Shown here: positions 35,956-43,207 of the stretch, in pieces
How positions within the stretch are numbered: the stretch's first letter is position 1
How the letters are laid out: each line of letters opens with the position of its first letter
From: CAWGLW01 sp963823525
GTDB taxonomy: Bacteria; Pseudomonadota; Gammaproteobacteria; Steroidobacterales; Steroidobacteraceae
Assembly: GCA_963823525.1 (NCBI GenBank)
Contig: CAWGLW010000006.1
Coordinates: forward strand, 248,001-312,000
Length of the DNA stretch: 64,000 nucleotides
Direction of reading: 5' to 3'
Translations under genes and position numbers: made by a program
Notes under the pieces: model-generated
Told to the model about the DNA's origin: nothing
What the model saw: only the letters and a program-made list of their open reading frames with translations
Database searches by the model: none

Positions 35956-37925
35956 TCCAGTACCAGACGCTCGTCGACCTGCTCGAAGCCCGCAGCGAGG
36001 GCAACGGCGCCATTGGCTACCTCGAAGGCCAGGACGCCGAGAAGTCCCTGCCCTACGCAGAGTTGCGGCGGCGTGCGCTCGGCATACTGCATCACCTGCA
36101 ACGCATCGGCGCAAAGCCGGGCGACAAGCTGTTGCTGCATGTCGCCAGCAATGAGCAGTTCATCGACGCCTACTGGGCCTGCCTGTACGGCGGTATCATC
36201 CCGGTTCCGGTCGCCGTCGGCATCAGCGATGAACACAAGCACAAGTTGCTGCGGATCGCGAAACAACTCGGCGAGCCGTTTCTTTACACCGACAGCAAGC
36301 TGCGTGAGCGCCTGGCGACGTTTGCCGCCACGAGCGGCGACCCCGAGGCGTGGGCCCGGCTCAAGCCGCGCTGCTTCCAGGTCGATCAGCTCGATGACAT
36401 TTCTCGCCAGGGCCAGCCAGCCCGACTGAACGCGTCGGACACCGCGTTCATCCAGTTCTCCTCAGGTTCGACCAGCGAGCCCAAGGGGGTGGTCCTGACT
36501 CACGGCAATATCCTTGCGAACTGTGAAGGCGCGCGCCAGGCTGCGCGCCTCGTACCGACGGACATCGGCCTGAGCTGGATGCCGCTGACCCACGACATGG
36601 GCCTGATCGGGTTCCACCTGATGCTTGTTTATGTCGGAGCACAGCATTTCATCATGCCGACGGACCTGTTCGTCCGCCGCGCGCTGCTGTGGGCGAAATT
36701 CGCTTCTGACAAGAAAGCCACAGTCACCAGTTCGCCTAATTTCGGCTACCGGCACTTTCTGCGTGCGCTGGGGGACAAGACACTCGAGGATGTCGACCTG
36801 TCGAACCTGCGCATGATCTATAACGGCGCGGAGCCGATCTCGGTTGACCTGGCCGACGAATTCCTGAACCGGATGCAGTCCTGCGGGCTGAAGCGCAACG
36901 CGATGTTCCCGGTGTACGGACTCGCCGAAGCCTCGCTGGCGGTGAGCTTCCCTACACCGGAAGCGGAGTATCAGTACATCAGCGTCGACCGGCGCTCGCT
37001 CGGTGTCGGCGACGCCGCCCGATTCGTGAACGAGGCAAGCAGTGACGCCTTGAAGCTCATGTGCGTCGGGCGACCGATACCGTTCACCGAAGTGAAGCTG
37101 GTGGACGATTCCGGGGCCACGGTCGGCGCCGATCGTATTGGTCATATCCTGATCCGCGGCGATAACGTGACGCGCGGCTACTTCGATAATCCCGAAGTCA
37201 ATGCACAGACTTTCACGGACGACGGGTGGCTGCGCACCGGAGACCTCGGACTCGAGCACGAGGGTGACCTGTACATCACCGGTCGGTCCAAGGAGATCAT
37301 CTTTGTCAACGGCCAGAACTACTATCCGCACGATATCGAGGCGGTGCTTCAGGCCGAGAATGGCCTGGAACTGGGCAAGGTGGCCGCCGCGGGTGTGCGC
37401 AGTGCCGAAGCCGAAACGGACGAGCTCGTCCTGTTTGTCCTGCACCGCGGCAGCATCGAGGATTTCCTGCCGCTCGCGACCCGGGCAATACACCTGGTCA
37501 ACGAACATGCCGGCGTCGAGGTGACCCGCGTCGTGCCGGTCCGGCGGGTACCGAAAACCACGAGCGGCAAGCTGCAGCGCAGCGCACTGGCCGCTGCCTT
37601 TGAGAATGGCGAATTTGCCGAGGAAACAGCAGCTTTTGATGCAGCCTGGAACGCTGCGCACGGCCAGGGCCGGATCGCCCGGGGCGGTCTCGAGCAGCAG
37701 CTCAAGGCGATCGTCGACGACGCGATGCCCGGCAAGAACGTCGACATCGATGAGAACCTCTTCGATGTCGGGGCCAGCTCGCTGACCCTGATCCAGATTC
37801 ACGAGCAGATCGACGAAGCGTTCCCGGACGTCGTCGACCTGACCGAGTTGTTCGATTTCCCGACGATCTCGGCGCTGGCGAAACACCTCGAAGAAAAACT
37901 CGCAGCAGCCCGGGCAGGCGGCTGA
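35952..37925 (+). CDS. fatty acyl-AMP ligase fused to a C-terminal acyl carrier protein
   Basis: 657 aa. Adenylating domain (about 1-560) with phosphate loop QFSSGSTSEPKGVVLTHGN, FAAL-type WMPLTHDMGLIGFH, the YNGAEPI and VYGLAEASLAVS segments, TGDLGLEHEGDLYITGR and the catalytic Lys near TTSGKLQRSAL. ACP domain (about 575-650) with phosphopantetheine Ser610 in FDVGASSLTLIQ. The enzyme would activate a free fatty acid as acyl-AMP and load it on its own ACP. Coupled to P450, with a PPTase divergent and an LpxL-like acyltransferase convergent, which suggests acyl-ACP oxidation and transfer to an unknown acceptor. Confidence 0.92.
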   Translation: MIQYQTLVDLLEARSEGNGAIGYLEGQDAEKSLPYAELRRRALGILHHLQRIGAKPGDKLLLHVASNEQFIDAYWACLYGGIIPVPVAVGISDEHKHKLLRIAKQLGEPFLYTDSKLRERLATFAATSGDPEAWARLKPRCFQVDQLDDISRQGQPARLNASDTAFIQFSSGSTSEPKGVVLTHGNILANCEGARQAARLVPTDIGLSWMPLTHDMGLIGFHLMLVYVGAQHFIMPTDLFVRRALLWAKFASDKKATVTSSPNFGYRHFLRALGDKTLEDVDLSNLRMIYNGAEPISVDLADEFLNRMQSCGLKRNAMFPVYGLAEASLAVSFPTPEAEYQYISVDRRSLGVGDAARFVNEASSDALKLMCVGRPIPFTEVKLVDDSGATVGADRIGHILIRGDNVTRGYFDNPEVNAQTFTDDGWLRTGDLGLEHEGDLYITGRSKEIIFVNGQNYYPHDIEAVLQAENGLELGKVAAAGVRSAEAETDELVLFVLHRGSIEDFLPLATRAIHLVNEHAGVEVTRVVPVRRVPKTTSGKLQRSALAAAFENGEFAEETAAFDAAWNAAHGQGRIARGGLEQQLKAIVDDAMPGKNVDIDENLFDVGASSLTLIQIHEQIDEAFPDVVDLTELFDFPTISALAKHLEEKLAAARAGG

Positions 37926-37969
37926 CAGCCGGTCCGGGCGCCGCGAGCGCCCCGGCGCCCTGCCCCGCT

Positions 37970-38815
37970 TCAGGCCGATACGTCGGCTTGCGGTTCCCGG
38001 CGGATCTTCCAGCGCTTGTGCGCCCACCACCAGCCGGGCGGATCGTCGCGGATCCAGCGCTCGAGCGCGCGTGCGTAGCGCTCGGTCACTTCGCCCACAG
38101 GCAGGCGTTCGCCCGGCTCGGAAACTGGCTCCAGCCTCACTTCGTAGCGGCCGCGTTCGAGGCGGCGCATGTCCATCAGGACCACCTGTGAGCGCAGCGC
38201 CCGGGCAATCAGCTCCGGCCCCATGTAGAACGCCGTGTCCTGGTGAAGAAACTGTGTCCAGTGCTTATCGGGGCTGGTCTTCGGCACCTGGTCGGCGGCG
38301 AAACCCAGGGCCGTGGCGCCGCGGAAGCGAGCCAGCTCCCGGAGGATCGATTTGGCCGGGACCATGTGCGCGCCAAAGCGAGTCCGCATGCGCGTTAAGG
38401 CCGCCTCGGCCCGGGCGTTCTTCATTGGCTTGTAGAGCCCGAGCAGGCCATCCCCCAGCTCGAGCGATACACGCAGGAATAACCACTCGAAGTTACCCTG
38501 GTGCGCCGCGGCGAGCACGATCGGGCGCCTCGGTTGCGCCGTGGCGAGAATCTCCGGGTTGATCAGCCGTACACGATCGCGCAGCTCCTGCTCGTCGATT
38601 CGAAACGCATAAAGCAACTCCGCCGCAAGCTCCGACTGGCGGCCGACGAACTCGCGCTCGATCTGCCTTCTTTCGGCCTGGCTCAGTTCCGGAAACGAGC
38701 GCTCGAGGTTGCCGCGGATGACATCGCGCCGCAGGCGAACCAGGCCGTATGCCGCACCAAACAGGCCCCGGGTCAGGGAGTAGTAACAACGAAGTCGCAT
38801 GGTCTCAGCCATCAA
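37970..38815 (-). CDS. LpxL/HtrB family lysophospholipid acyltransferase
   Basis: A 281-aa acyltransferase of the lipid A late-acyltransferase family. The catalytic HX4E motif is in AAAHQGNFEWLFLRV, followed by LYKPMKNARAEAAL and ALGFAADQVPK. The N-terminal hydrophobic stretch is weak and the protein is slightly shorter than E. coli LpxL (306 aa). Such enzymes transfer an acyl group from ACP. Here the neighbouring FAAL-ACP could be the donor (inference), or this may be an ordinary lipid A enzyme. Convergent with FAAL-ACP, 44 bp between stops. Confidence 0.88.
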   Translation of the reverse strand: MMAETMRLRCYYSLTRGLFGAAYGLVRLRRDVIRGNLERSFPELSQAERRQIEREFVGRQSELAAELLYAFRIDEQELRDRVRLINPEILATAQPRRPIVLAAAHQGNFEWLFLRVSLELGDGLLGLYKPMKNARAEAALTRMRTRFGAHMVPAKSILRELARFRGATALGFAADQVPKTSPDKHWTQFLHQDTAFYMGPELIARALRSQVVLMDMRRLERGRYEVRLEPVSEPGERLPVGEVTERYARALERWIRDDPPGWWWAHKRWKIRREPQADVSA

Positions 38816-38853
38816 CGAACACGGCGGGACCCCGCGTCTCGAACGGCCCCGCG

Positions 38854-39246
38854 GTCGGGGGTTCGAATCCTTGTCACGCAGTCATCCGTGGGTTCACAGA
38901 ACCGGGCAGGGCAATTGATTCTGGTGCCGGAAGAGGGATGACCGGTCTCGCTGCGCGAGCCCGTTGCTCGGCGCCGCGGCGCCTCGGATCGAACCACTTT
39001 CTTATGGTCGGGGGTTCGAATCCTTGTCACACAGTCATCCGTAAGTTCACAGAACCGGACAGGGCGATTGATTCTGGTGCCGGAAGAGGGATGACCGGTC
39101 TCGCTGCGCGAGCCCGTTGCTCGGCGCAGGCCGGCGCCTCGGATCGAACCACTTTCTTATGGTCGGGGGTTCGAATCCTTGTCACGCAGTCATCCGTGGG
39201 TTCACAGAACCGGACAGGGCAATTGATTCTGGTGCCGGAAGAGGGA
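38854..39246. repeat. tandem array of tRNA-Thr-derived repeats (2.5 units)
   Basis: Two near-identical units, 38854-39005 (152 bp) and 39006-39160 (155 bp), and a third copy of the first 86 bp (39161-39246) that runs into the 3' end of the tRNA-Thr gene. Each unit starts with GGTCGGGGGTTCGAATCC, which equals the tRNA T-arm but in inverted orientation. Each also contains TGGTGCCGGAAGAGGGAT, the tRNA 3' end plus CCA in direct orientation. Units also hold a short CTCGC/GCGAG hairpin. No integrase or transposase is near. This array fills the gene-free stretch 38816-39229. Long open frames across it on both strands are artefacts. Confidence 0.85.
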
Positions 39247-39305
39247 TTCGAACCCCCGACCCATCGCTTACGAAGCGATTGCTCTACCAACTGAGCTATT
39301 CCGGC
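39230..39305 (-). tRNA. tRNA-Thr (anticodon CGT)
   Basis: A full cloverleaf with encoded CCA. Acceptor GCCGGAA/TTCCGGC, D arm GCTC..GAGC, anticodon stem ATCGC/GCGAT with loop TTCGTAA (anticodon CGT, reads ACG), T loop TTCGAAT. 76 nt. Its 3' half is repeated in the array directly downstream. Confidence 0.95.
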
Positions 39306-39392
39306 GCGAGGGCGACGAAGTATACGGATTCCGCACAGGCGGGGAAAGCGTGCGGCAATCCCGGGCAGGTGCGGCCGGTCTGCGAACCGCGT

Positions 39393-39827
39393 CTAGCGCT
39401 TTCGACGCAGCCGGATAACCACATCGACTCCTGCGATTTCCGTTCCCGGCGGCAGCTCGGGCATGCGCTCGAGCGACAGATCCTCCGGCGCAATATCGAT
39501 CATCTCGCCGGTGTCGAGATTCTGAAAGTGATGATGTGGCGACATTCTCGAGTCATAAACGCAACGGTCCCCGTCGCAGTGGATCTGGCGCGCCAGGCCC
39601 TGGTCCACGAACAACTTGAGCGTGTTGTAAACCGTTGCCTTTGAGACCTTCTGCGAGTCCTCCCGAAGGGACAGGAGAATCTGCTCCGCCGTCAGGTGGC
39701 ACGGCGCCGTCAACAGAATCTCGGCAACCCGAAGGCGCTGGGACGTCGGCCGTATATCGTGCTGCTCGAGAATCCGGCGAGCGCTGTCGGCGCTGTGCAC
39801 CTGCGGATTAATCATGGCCACTGACAT
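39393..39827 (-). CDS. Fur family transcriptional regulator, Irr/PerR-like
   Basis: 144 aa. Winged-helix domain with IRPTSQRLRVAEILL and the recognition helix VSKATVYNTLKLFVDQG, then the metal/dimer domain starting SPHHHFQNLDTGEMIDI. The second half (EIAGVDVVIRLR) resembles rhizobial Irr more than E. coli Fur. The structural CxxC zinc pairs are missing. HHHF is followed by Gln-Asn instead of Cys, as in Irr-like proteins. It likely represses iron or peroxide response genes. Divergent from the pilin cluster across 131 bp, so it might also bind there. ATG 39815 is an alternative start. Confidence 0.88.
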   Translation of the reverse strand: MSVAMINPQVHSADSARRILEQHDIRPTSQRLRVAEILLTAPCHLTAEQILLSLREDSQKVSKATVYNTLKLFVDQGLARQIHCDGDRCVYDSRMSPHHHFQNLDTGEMIDIAPEDLSLERMPELPPGTEIAGVDVVIRLRRKR

Positions 39828-39958
39828 GTCGGGATTATACGACGGACCGCGCCGCAGGCCAGTCTTTAGGCATCAAACGGGCAGAAAAGCAGCGTGAATT
39901 GACAACAGCGCCCCGGCTAGGCTCACAGGCCGGATAGACAACCGCCGTCGGTATCGCC

Positions 39959-40489
39959 ATGGATCGGCACGCCGGATTTACGCTGCTGGAATTGATTTTC
40001 TCGACGCTCATCGTCGTGGGGCTGCTGGCCTGGGGCGTGCCCAACTTCAGGGTCCTGCGTCTGAACGCCGAGCGCACGCGGCACGTCAACGAGTTCATAC
40101 AGGCCATTTACCTGGCCCGCAGCGAGGCGATCAAGCGCAACGGCGTGGTCAGCCTCTGCCCGAGTGCCGACGGATTTGCCTGCGGCCTCACCGGCACACC
40201 CTGGCATACGGGCTGGATCGTGTTTGTGAATCTCGATCGCGACTCACCGGCGGTGCGTGATCCCGGCGAGCAACTGCTGCGAGTCTACGCGCCCTGGTTG
40301 AACGGCAAAGTCATTGCGAACCGCTCCACTCTGAGTTTCAGACCCTTTGGCCAGTCAGGGGTCACTGCGACCTTCACTTTCTGCGATGAGCGCGACGAGG
40401 GCGAGGCGCGGGCCGTCATCATCAGCCAGACGGGGCGGCCACGAGCCAGTTCCCGCGGCGCGTCCGGACGACCCCTGCGTTGCATTTAG
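39959..40489 (+). CDS. GspH/FimT-family minor pseudopilin
   Basis: 176 aa. Type III signal: short basic leader MDRHAG followed by FTLLELIFSTLIVVGLLAWG, with PilD cleavage after Gly6 and Glu at +5. FimT-type marks: FIQAIYLARSEAIKRNGVVSLCPS and the C-terminal SQTGRPRASS. FimT/FimU minor pilins prime pilus assembly, and some bind DNA during uptake. First gene of a run of minor pilin genes ending with pilE. A TTGACA hexamer at 39899-39904 is a weak promoter hint. Confidence 0.9.
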   Translation: MDRHAGFTLLELIFSTLIVVGLLAWGVPNFRVLRLNAERTRHVNEFIQAIYLARSEAIKRNGVVSLCPSADGFACGLTGTPWHTGWIVFVNLDRDSPAVRDPGEQLLRVYAPWLNGKVIANRSTLSFRPFGQSGVTATFTFCDERDEGEARAVIISQTGRPRASSRGASGRPLRCI

Positions 40490-40564
40490 TCAAATCCCGG
40501 CGCCGTTCGTCGCCTCACAGCAACCGCTCGTCGGCTCAGGCGCCCCCTTGCCGATACGCTGGAT

Positions 40565-41176
40565 ATGCTTCGTCCTGCCATGAAAGCAAGACAACACGGC
40601 TTCACACTGATTGAACTGATGTTCACGATTCTGGCGCTCGGCGTGCTGCTGGGCGTCGGCGTTCCGAACTTCGTCGACCTCATGCGCAACAGTCGCATGG
40701 TTTCGGCAACCAATGACATCCTCTCAGACTTTAACCTGGCGCGTTCCGAGGCGGTCAAGCGCCGGGTGCCGGTCACGCTGTGCAAGTCGCAGAACGGCAC
40801 TGCCTGTGATGGGGATGCCACGGACCCGTTTCTCAGCTGGATCGTGTTCGTCGACGACGCCGATCCGGCTGCAGCCTCCGCCAACGACGGCAACGGCGTG
40901 GTAAACACGGGCGAAGAAATCCTCCGCAGACGCGAGATACACGACAGCCTGACCGTCACGGTAAACGGCTGGCAACTCAGGTATCTGCCGAACGGATTTC
41001 CTCTCAGCATCACGACGAGCGACGCTGTCTCACAGATGGTCATCTGTGATTCGCAGGGCAACAAGATAGGCGTCGGCGGTGTCTCAGCTGCCCGCGGGAT
41101 CACCGTAGCCGCGACGGGCCGGCCCTCTTCGACCCGGGACATCGCGATGATCACGACACTGGGAGGCTGCCCATGA
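40565..41176 (+). CDS. GspH/FimT-family minor pseudopilin, second copy (FimU-like position)
   Basis: 203 aa. Leader MLRPAMKARQHG, then FTLIELMFTILALGVLLGVG; Glu at +5 is present. ATG 40580 would give a 7-residue leader. Shares LARSEAVKRRVPVTLCKS and the C-terminal ATGRPSS pattern with the preceding gene, so the pair is a tandem duplication or a FimT/FimU pair. Overlaps pilV by 4 bp. Minor pilin priming subunit. Confidence 0.9.
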   Translation: MLRPAMKARQHGFTLIELMFTILALGVLLGVGVPNFVDLMRNSRMVSATNDILSDFNLARSEAVKRRVPVTLCKSQNGTACDGDATDPFLSWIVFVDDADPAAASANDGNGVVNTGEEILRRREIHDSLTVTVNGWQLRYLPNGFPLSITTSDAVSQMVICDSQGNKIGVGGVSAARGITVAATGRPSSTRDIAMITTLGGCP

Positions 41177-41616
41177 TGACCCAGGCTCCCCGACGCGCAC
41201 GCGGCTTCACGCTGGTCGAGGCGATGGTCGCGCTGCTGGTCCTGTCCATCGGACTGCTGGGCATTGCGGCGCTTTATGTGGAAACACTGCAGGCGAGCCG
41301 TTCGGCGCTGCTGCGGACACAGGCAATTACGCTGGCCGCTGATCTTGCCGATCGAATTCGCTCCAATCGGGTGCCATCTAACGCGTATGCCTGCGGCAGC
41401 CCCTGCGATGCAACCACCGGCCAGAATGCGGTTGCGATTGCGGATCTGACGGCCTGGCTGGCCAATATCGGAGCGCAGCTGCCCGGCGGCACAGGTGATG
41501 TGACATTCGTCGACGACCTCAATCCGAATACGCCGGACGTCTACACGATCCAGGTGAACTGGACGGAACTCGGCCAGGCTTCAGCCGCAAACTTTCAGCT
41601 GCGCGTAGAGATCTGA
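41173..41616 (+). CDS. pilV: type IV pilus minor pilin PilV
   Basis: 147 aa. The leader ends in Gly before FTLVEAMVALLVLSIGLLGIAAL, the PilV-type N-terminus with Glu at +5. It is followed by the family stretch RTQAITLAADLADRIRSNR. A pair of Cys (ACGSPC) lies near residue 75. Minor pilins V, W and X with PilY1 form the pilus tip initiation complex. The ATGA overlap with the preceding gene and 2-bp gap to pilW show coupling. Confidence 0.92.
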   Translation: MMTQAPRRARGFTLVEAMVALLVLSIGLLGIAALYVETLQASRSALLRTQAITLAADLADRIRSNRVPSNAYACGSPCDATTGQNAVAIADLTAWLANIGAQLPGGTGDVTFVDDLNPNTPDVYTIQVNWTELGQASAANFQLRVEI

Positions 41617-41618
41617 GC

Positions 41619-42635
41619 ATGAACAAAGCGGATCGTATTCAAACGGGCGACCGACATCAGGTGGGACTGAGTCTCGTCGAACTGATGGTCGCAATGATTA
41701 TCGGCATCTTCCTGATGCTCGGCGCCGTGACCGTTTACAACCAGAGCCGCAACACGTACCGGGCCTCCGAAGCGCTGGCGCGCCTGCAGGAGGTGGGCCG
41801 TCTCGCCATGGACGTCATCGAGTCGGACCTGCGCATGGCGAACTACTGGGGCCTGAACAGCGACGCCACGTTTATCGTCAATCGGGCCGGTGTCGGCGAT
41901 CCGAAACCGAGCGCATTTACCGACGCACAATGGGGCGTCATCTCAGCCTGTGGTGGCGCGTCGAGCAACTGGGCCATTGATCTCGATCGCTACCTGGACG
42001 GCACGAACAATGGCTTCGGCCTGAGCTGCACAGCCCCCACGGGTTATACGCCGATCGGGACGTCGGACGTCCTCGTCATTCGCCGCGCGAGCGATAACTT
42101 GCCGACAACGCTCGATACGGGGCGAGTCTACCTGCAGACCAGCCGTCTGCAGGGCGAATTGTTCATGCCCGCCTGCAGCGACCCGACCGACCCGACCTGT
42201 ATCCCGGCGAGTTTTCTGCCGCCGGTCTCACAGTCCCGCCGTCTCGAAGCGACCGCGTATTACGTTGCGAACCGTTCGACCCTGCGCACGGACGTACCGG
42301 CGTTACGGCGGAAACGCCTCGTGAGCCTGACGGCCGCGACGCCCATACTGGATGACGAAATCGTCTCCGGCATCGAGGACATCCAGGTCCGGTTCGGTAT
42401 CGACACCAACGGTGACACGAATGTCGACTCCTACGTCAACCCCGGCGCCGTCGGTGGCGCAGCGGTCATTTCAGCCACGATCTGGCTGAGGGTGAGGTCC
42501 GAGGACCGGGATTTCAGCCATACGGATGACCGGTCTTACCAGTACGCCGACATGGCCACCGCCTTCACACCCAACGACAACTACCGGCGCATCGTGATCT
42601 CAAAGACGATTCAGTTGCGCAATACACGCGTATGA
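41619..42635 (+). CDS. pilW: type IV pilus assembly protein PilW
   Basis: A 338-aa minor pilin. Prepilin site HQVG before LSLVELMVAMIIGIFLMLGAV, then SRNTYRASEALARLQEVGRLAMDVIESDLRMA broken by the next family segment, which is the usual PilW signature. The large C-terminal globular domain carries Cys residues likely in disulfides. Stop overlaps pilX start by 4 bp. Role: core of the tip complex with PilV, PilX and PilY1. Confidence 0.92.
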   Translation: MNKADRIQTGDRHQVGLSLVELMVAMIIGIFLMLGAVTVYNQSRNTYRASEALARLQEVGRLAMDVIESDLRMANYWGLNSDATFIVNRAGVGDPKPSAFTDAQWGVISACGGASSNWAIDLDRYLDGTNNGFGLSCTAPTGYTPIGTSDVLVIRRASDNLPTTLDTGRVYLQTSRLQGELFMPACSDPTDPTCIPASFLPPVSQSRRLEATAYYVANRSTLRTDVPALRRKRLVSLTAATPILDDEIVSGIEDIQVRFGIDTNGDTNVDSYVNPGAVGGAAVISATIWLRVRSEDRDFSHTDDRSYQYADMATAFTPNDNYRRIVISKTIQLRNTRV

Positions 42636-43204
42636 ACCAGACAAGCAAAATATCCCGAACGGATTCCCGCAGGCTTCGTGCCGAGTCGGGCGCGGCCCTC
42701 GTGGTTGGCCTGATCCTGTTGCTGGTGCTGACCGTGCTGGCCATTTCGGGAATGACCACGGCCTCACTGGAGCTGCAGATGGCCGGTAACGAGCAGTACC
42801 AGGAACGCGCGTTCCAGGCCGCCGAGGCGGGCATTGAGCAGGCCATCGATGCAGCGGTCTATAACACAAACGTACCGGTGGGCTCGTACAACAACCTGTT
42901 CGGAACGAACCCAACGCCGATTCGCGGCACGGGCCAGCAGATCGAAAGCTGCACCGATGCAGATCCCGATGGCCCGAACCCCGACCCACCGAATTCGGCC
43001 GATGCCGCGGACGCTCGCGAGTGCGAGTACTTTCTCCGCTTCGATCAGAACACCGGCATCACGCTCGTGCCGGGCGGCGGCTACAGCCTCGGTACCGGCT
43101 TCCAGGCCTACCACTTCGTGGTCGACAGCCATGGCACGTCGAGCCGCGGCGCCGAGTCCGAGCACACGCAGAGTTTCTACATCATCGGCCCCGGTGGGAC
43201 CTGA
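42632..43204 (+). CDS. pilX: type IV pilus assembly protein PilX
   Basis: 190 aa. PilX N-terminus: basic leader, then SGAALVVGLILLLVLTVLAI and the characteristic TASLELQMAGNEQYQERAFQAAEAGIE helix, split over two motifs. As in other PilX proteins the classical Glu+5 site is replaced. Two Cys (ESCTD, RECEYF) may form a disulfide. Sits 3 bp before pilY1. Confidence 0.92.
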   Translation: MNQTSKISRTDSRRLRAESGAALVVGLILLLVLTVLAISGMTTASLELQMAGNEQYQERAFQAAEAGIEQAIDAAVYNTNVPVGSYNNLFGTNPTPIRGTGQQIESCTDADPDGPNPDPPNSADAADARECEYFLRFDQNTGITLVPGGGYSLGTGFQAYHFVVDSHGTSSRGAESEHTQSFYIIGPGGT

Positions 43205-43207
43205 GCC

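Noticed and set aside
38854..39246. CRISPR array
   Set aside because: Repeats are 152-155 bp, adjoin directly without spacers and contain tRNA sequence; no cas genes.
38749..39294. Long open frame on the plus strand across the repeat array (ending in LVPEEGFEPPTHRLRS)
   Set aside because: It translates the tRNA-Thr gene and its repeats. This peptide is a well-known artefact of reading tRNA genes.
39027..39644. Other open frames over the tRNA-Thr region on both strands (GRGIRTPDPSLTKRLL type)
   Set aside because: Same artefact, and the frames run into the Fur gene on the opposite strand.
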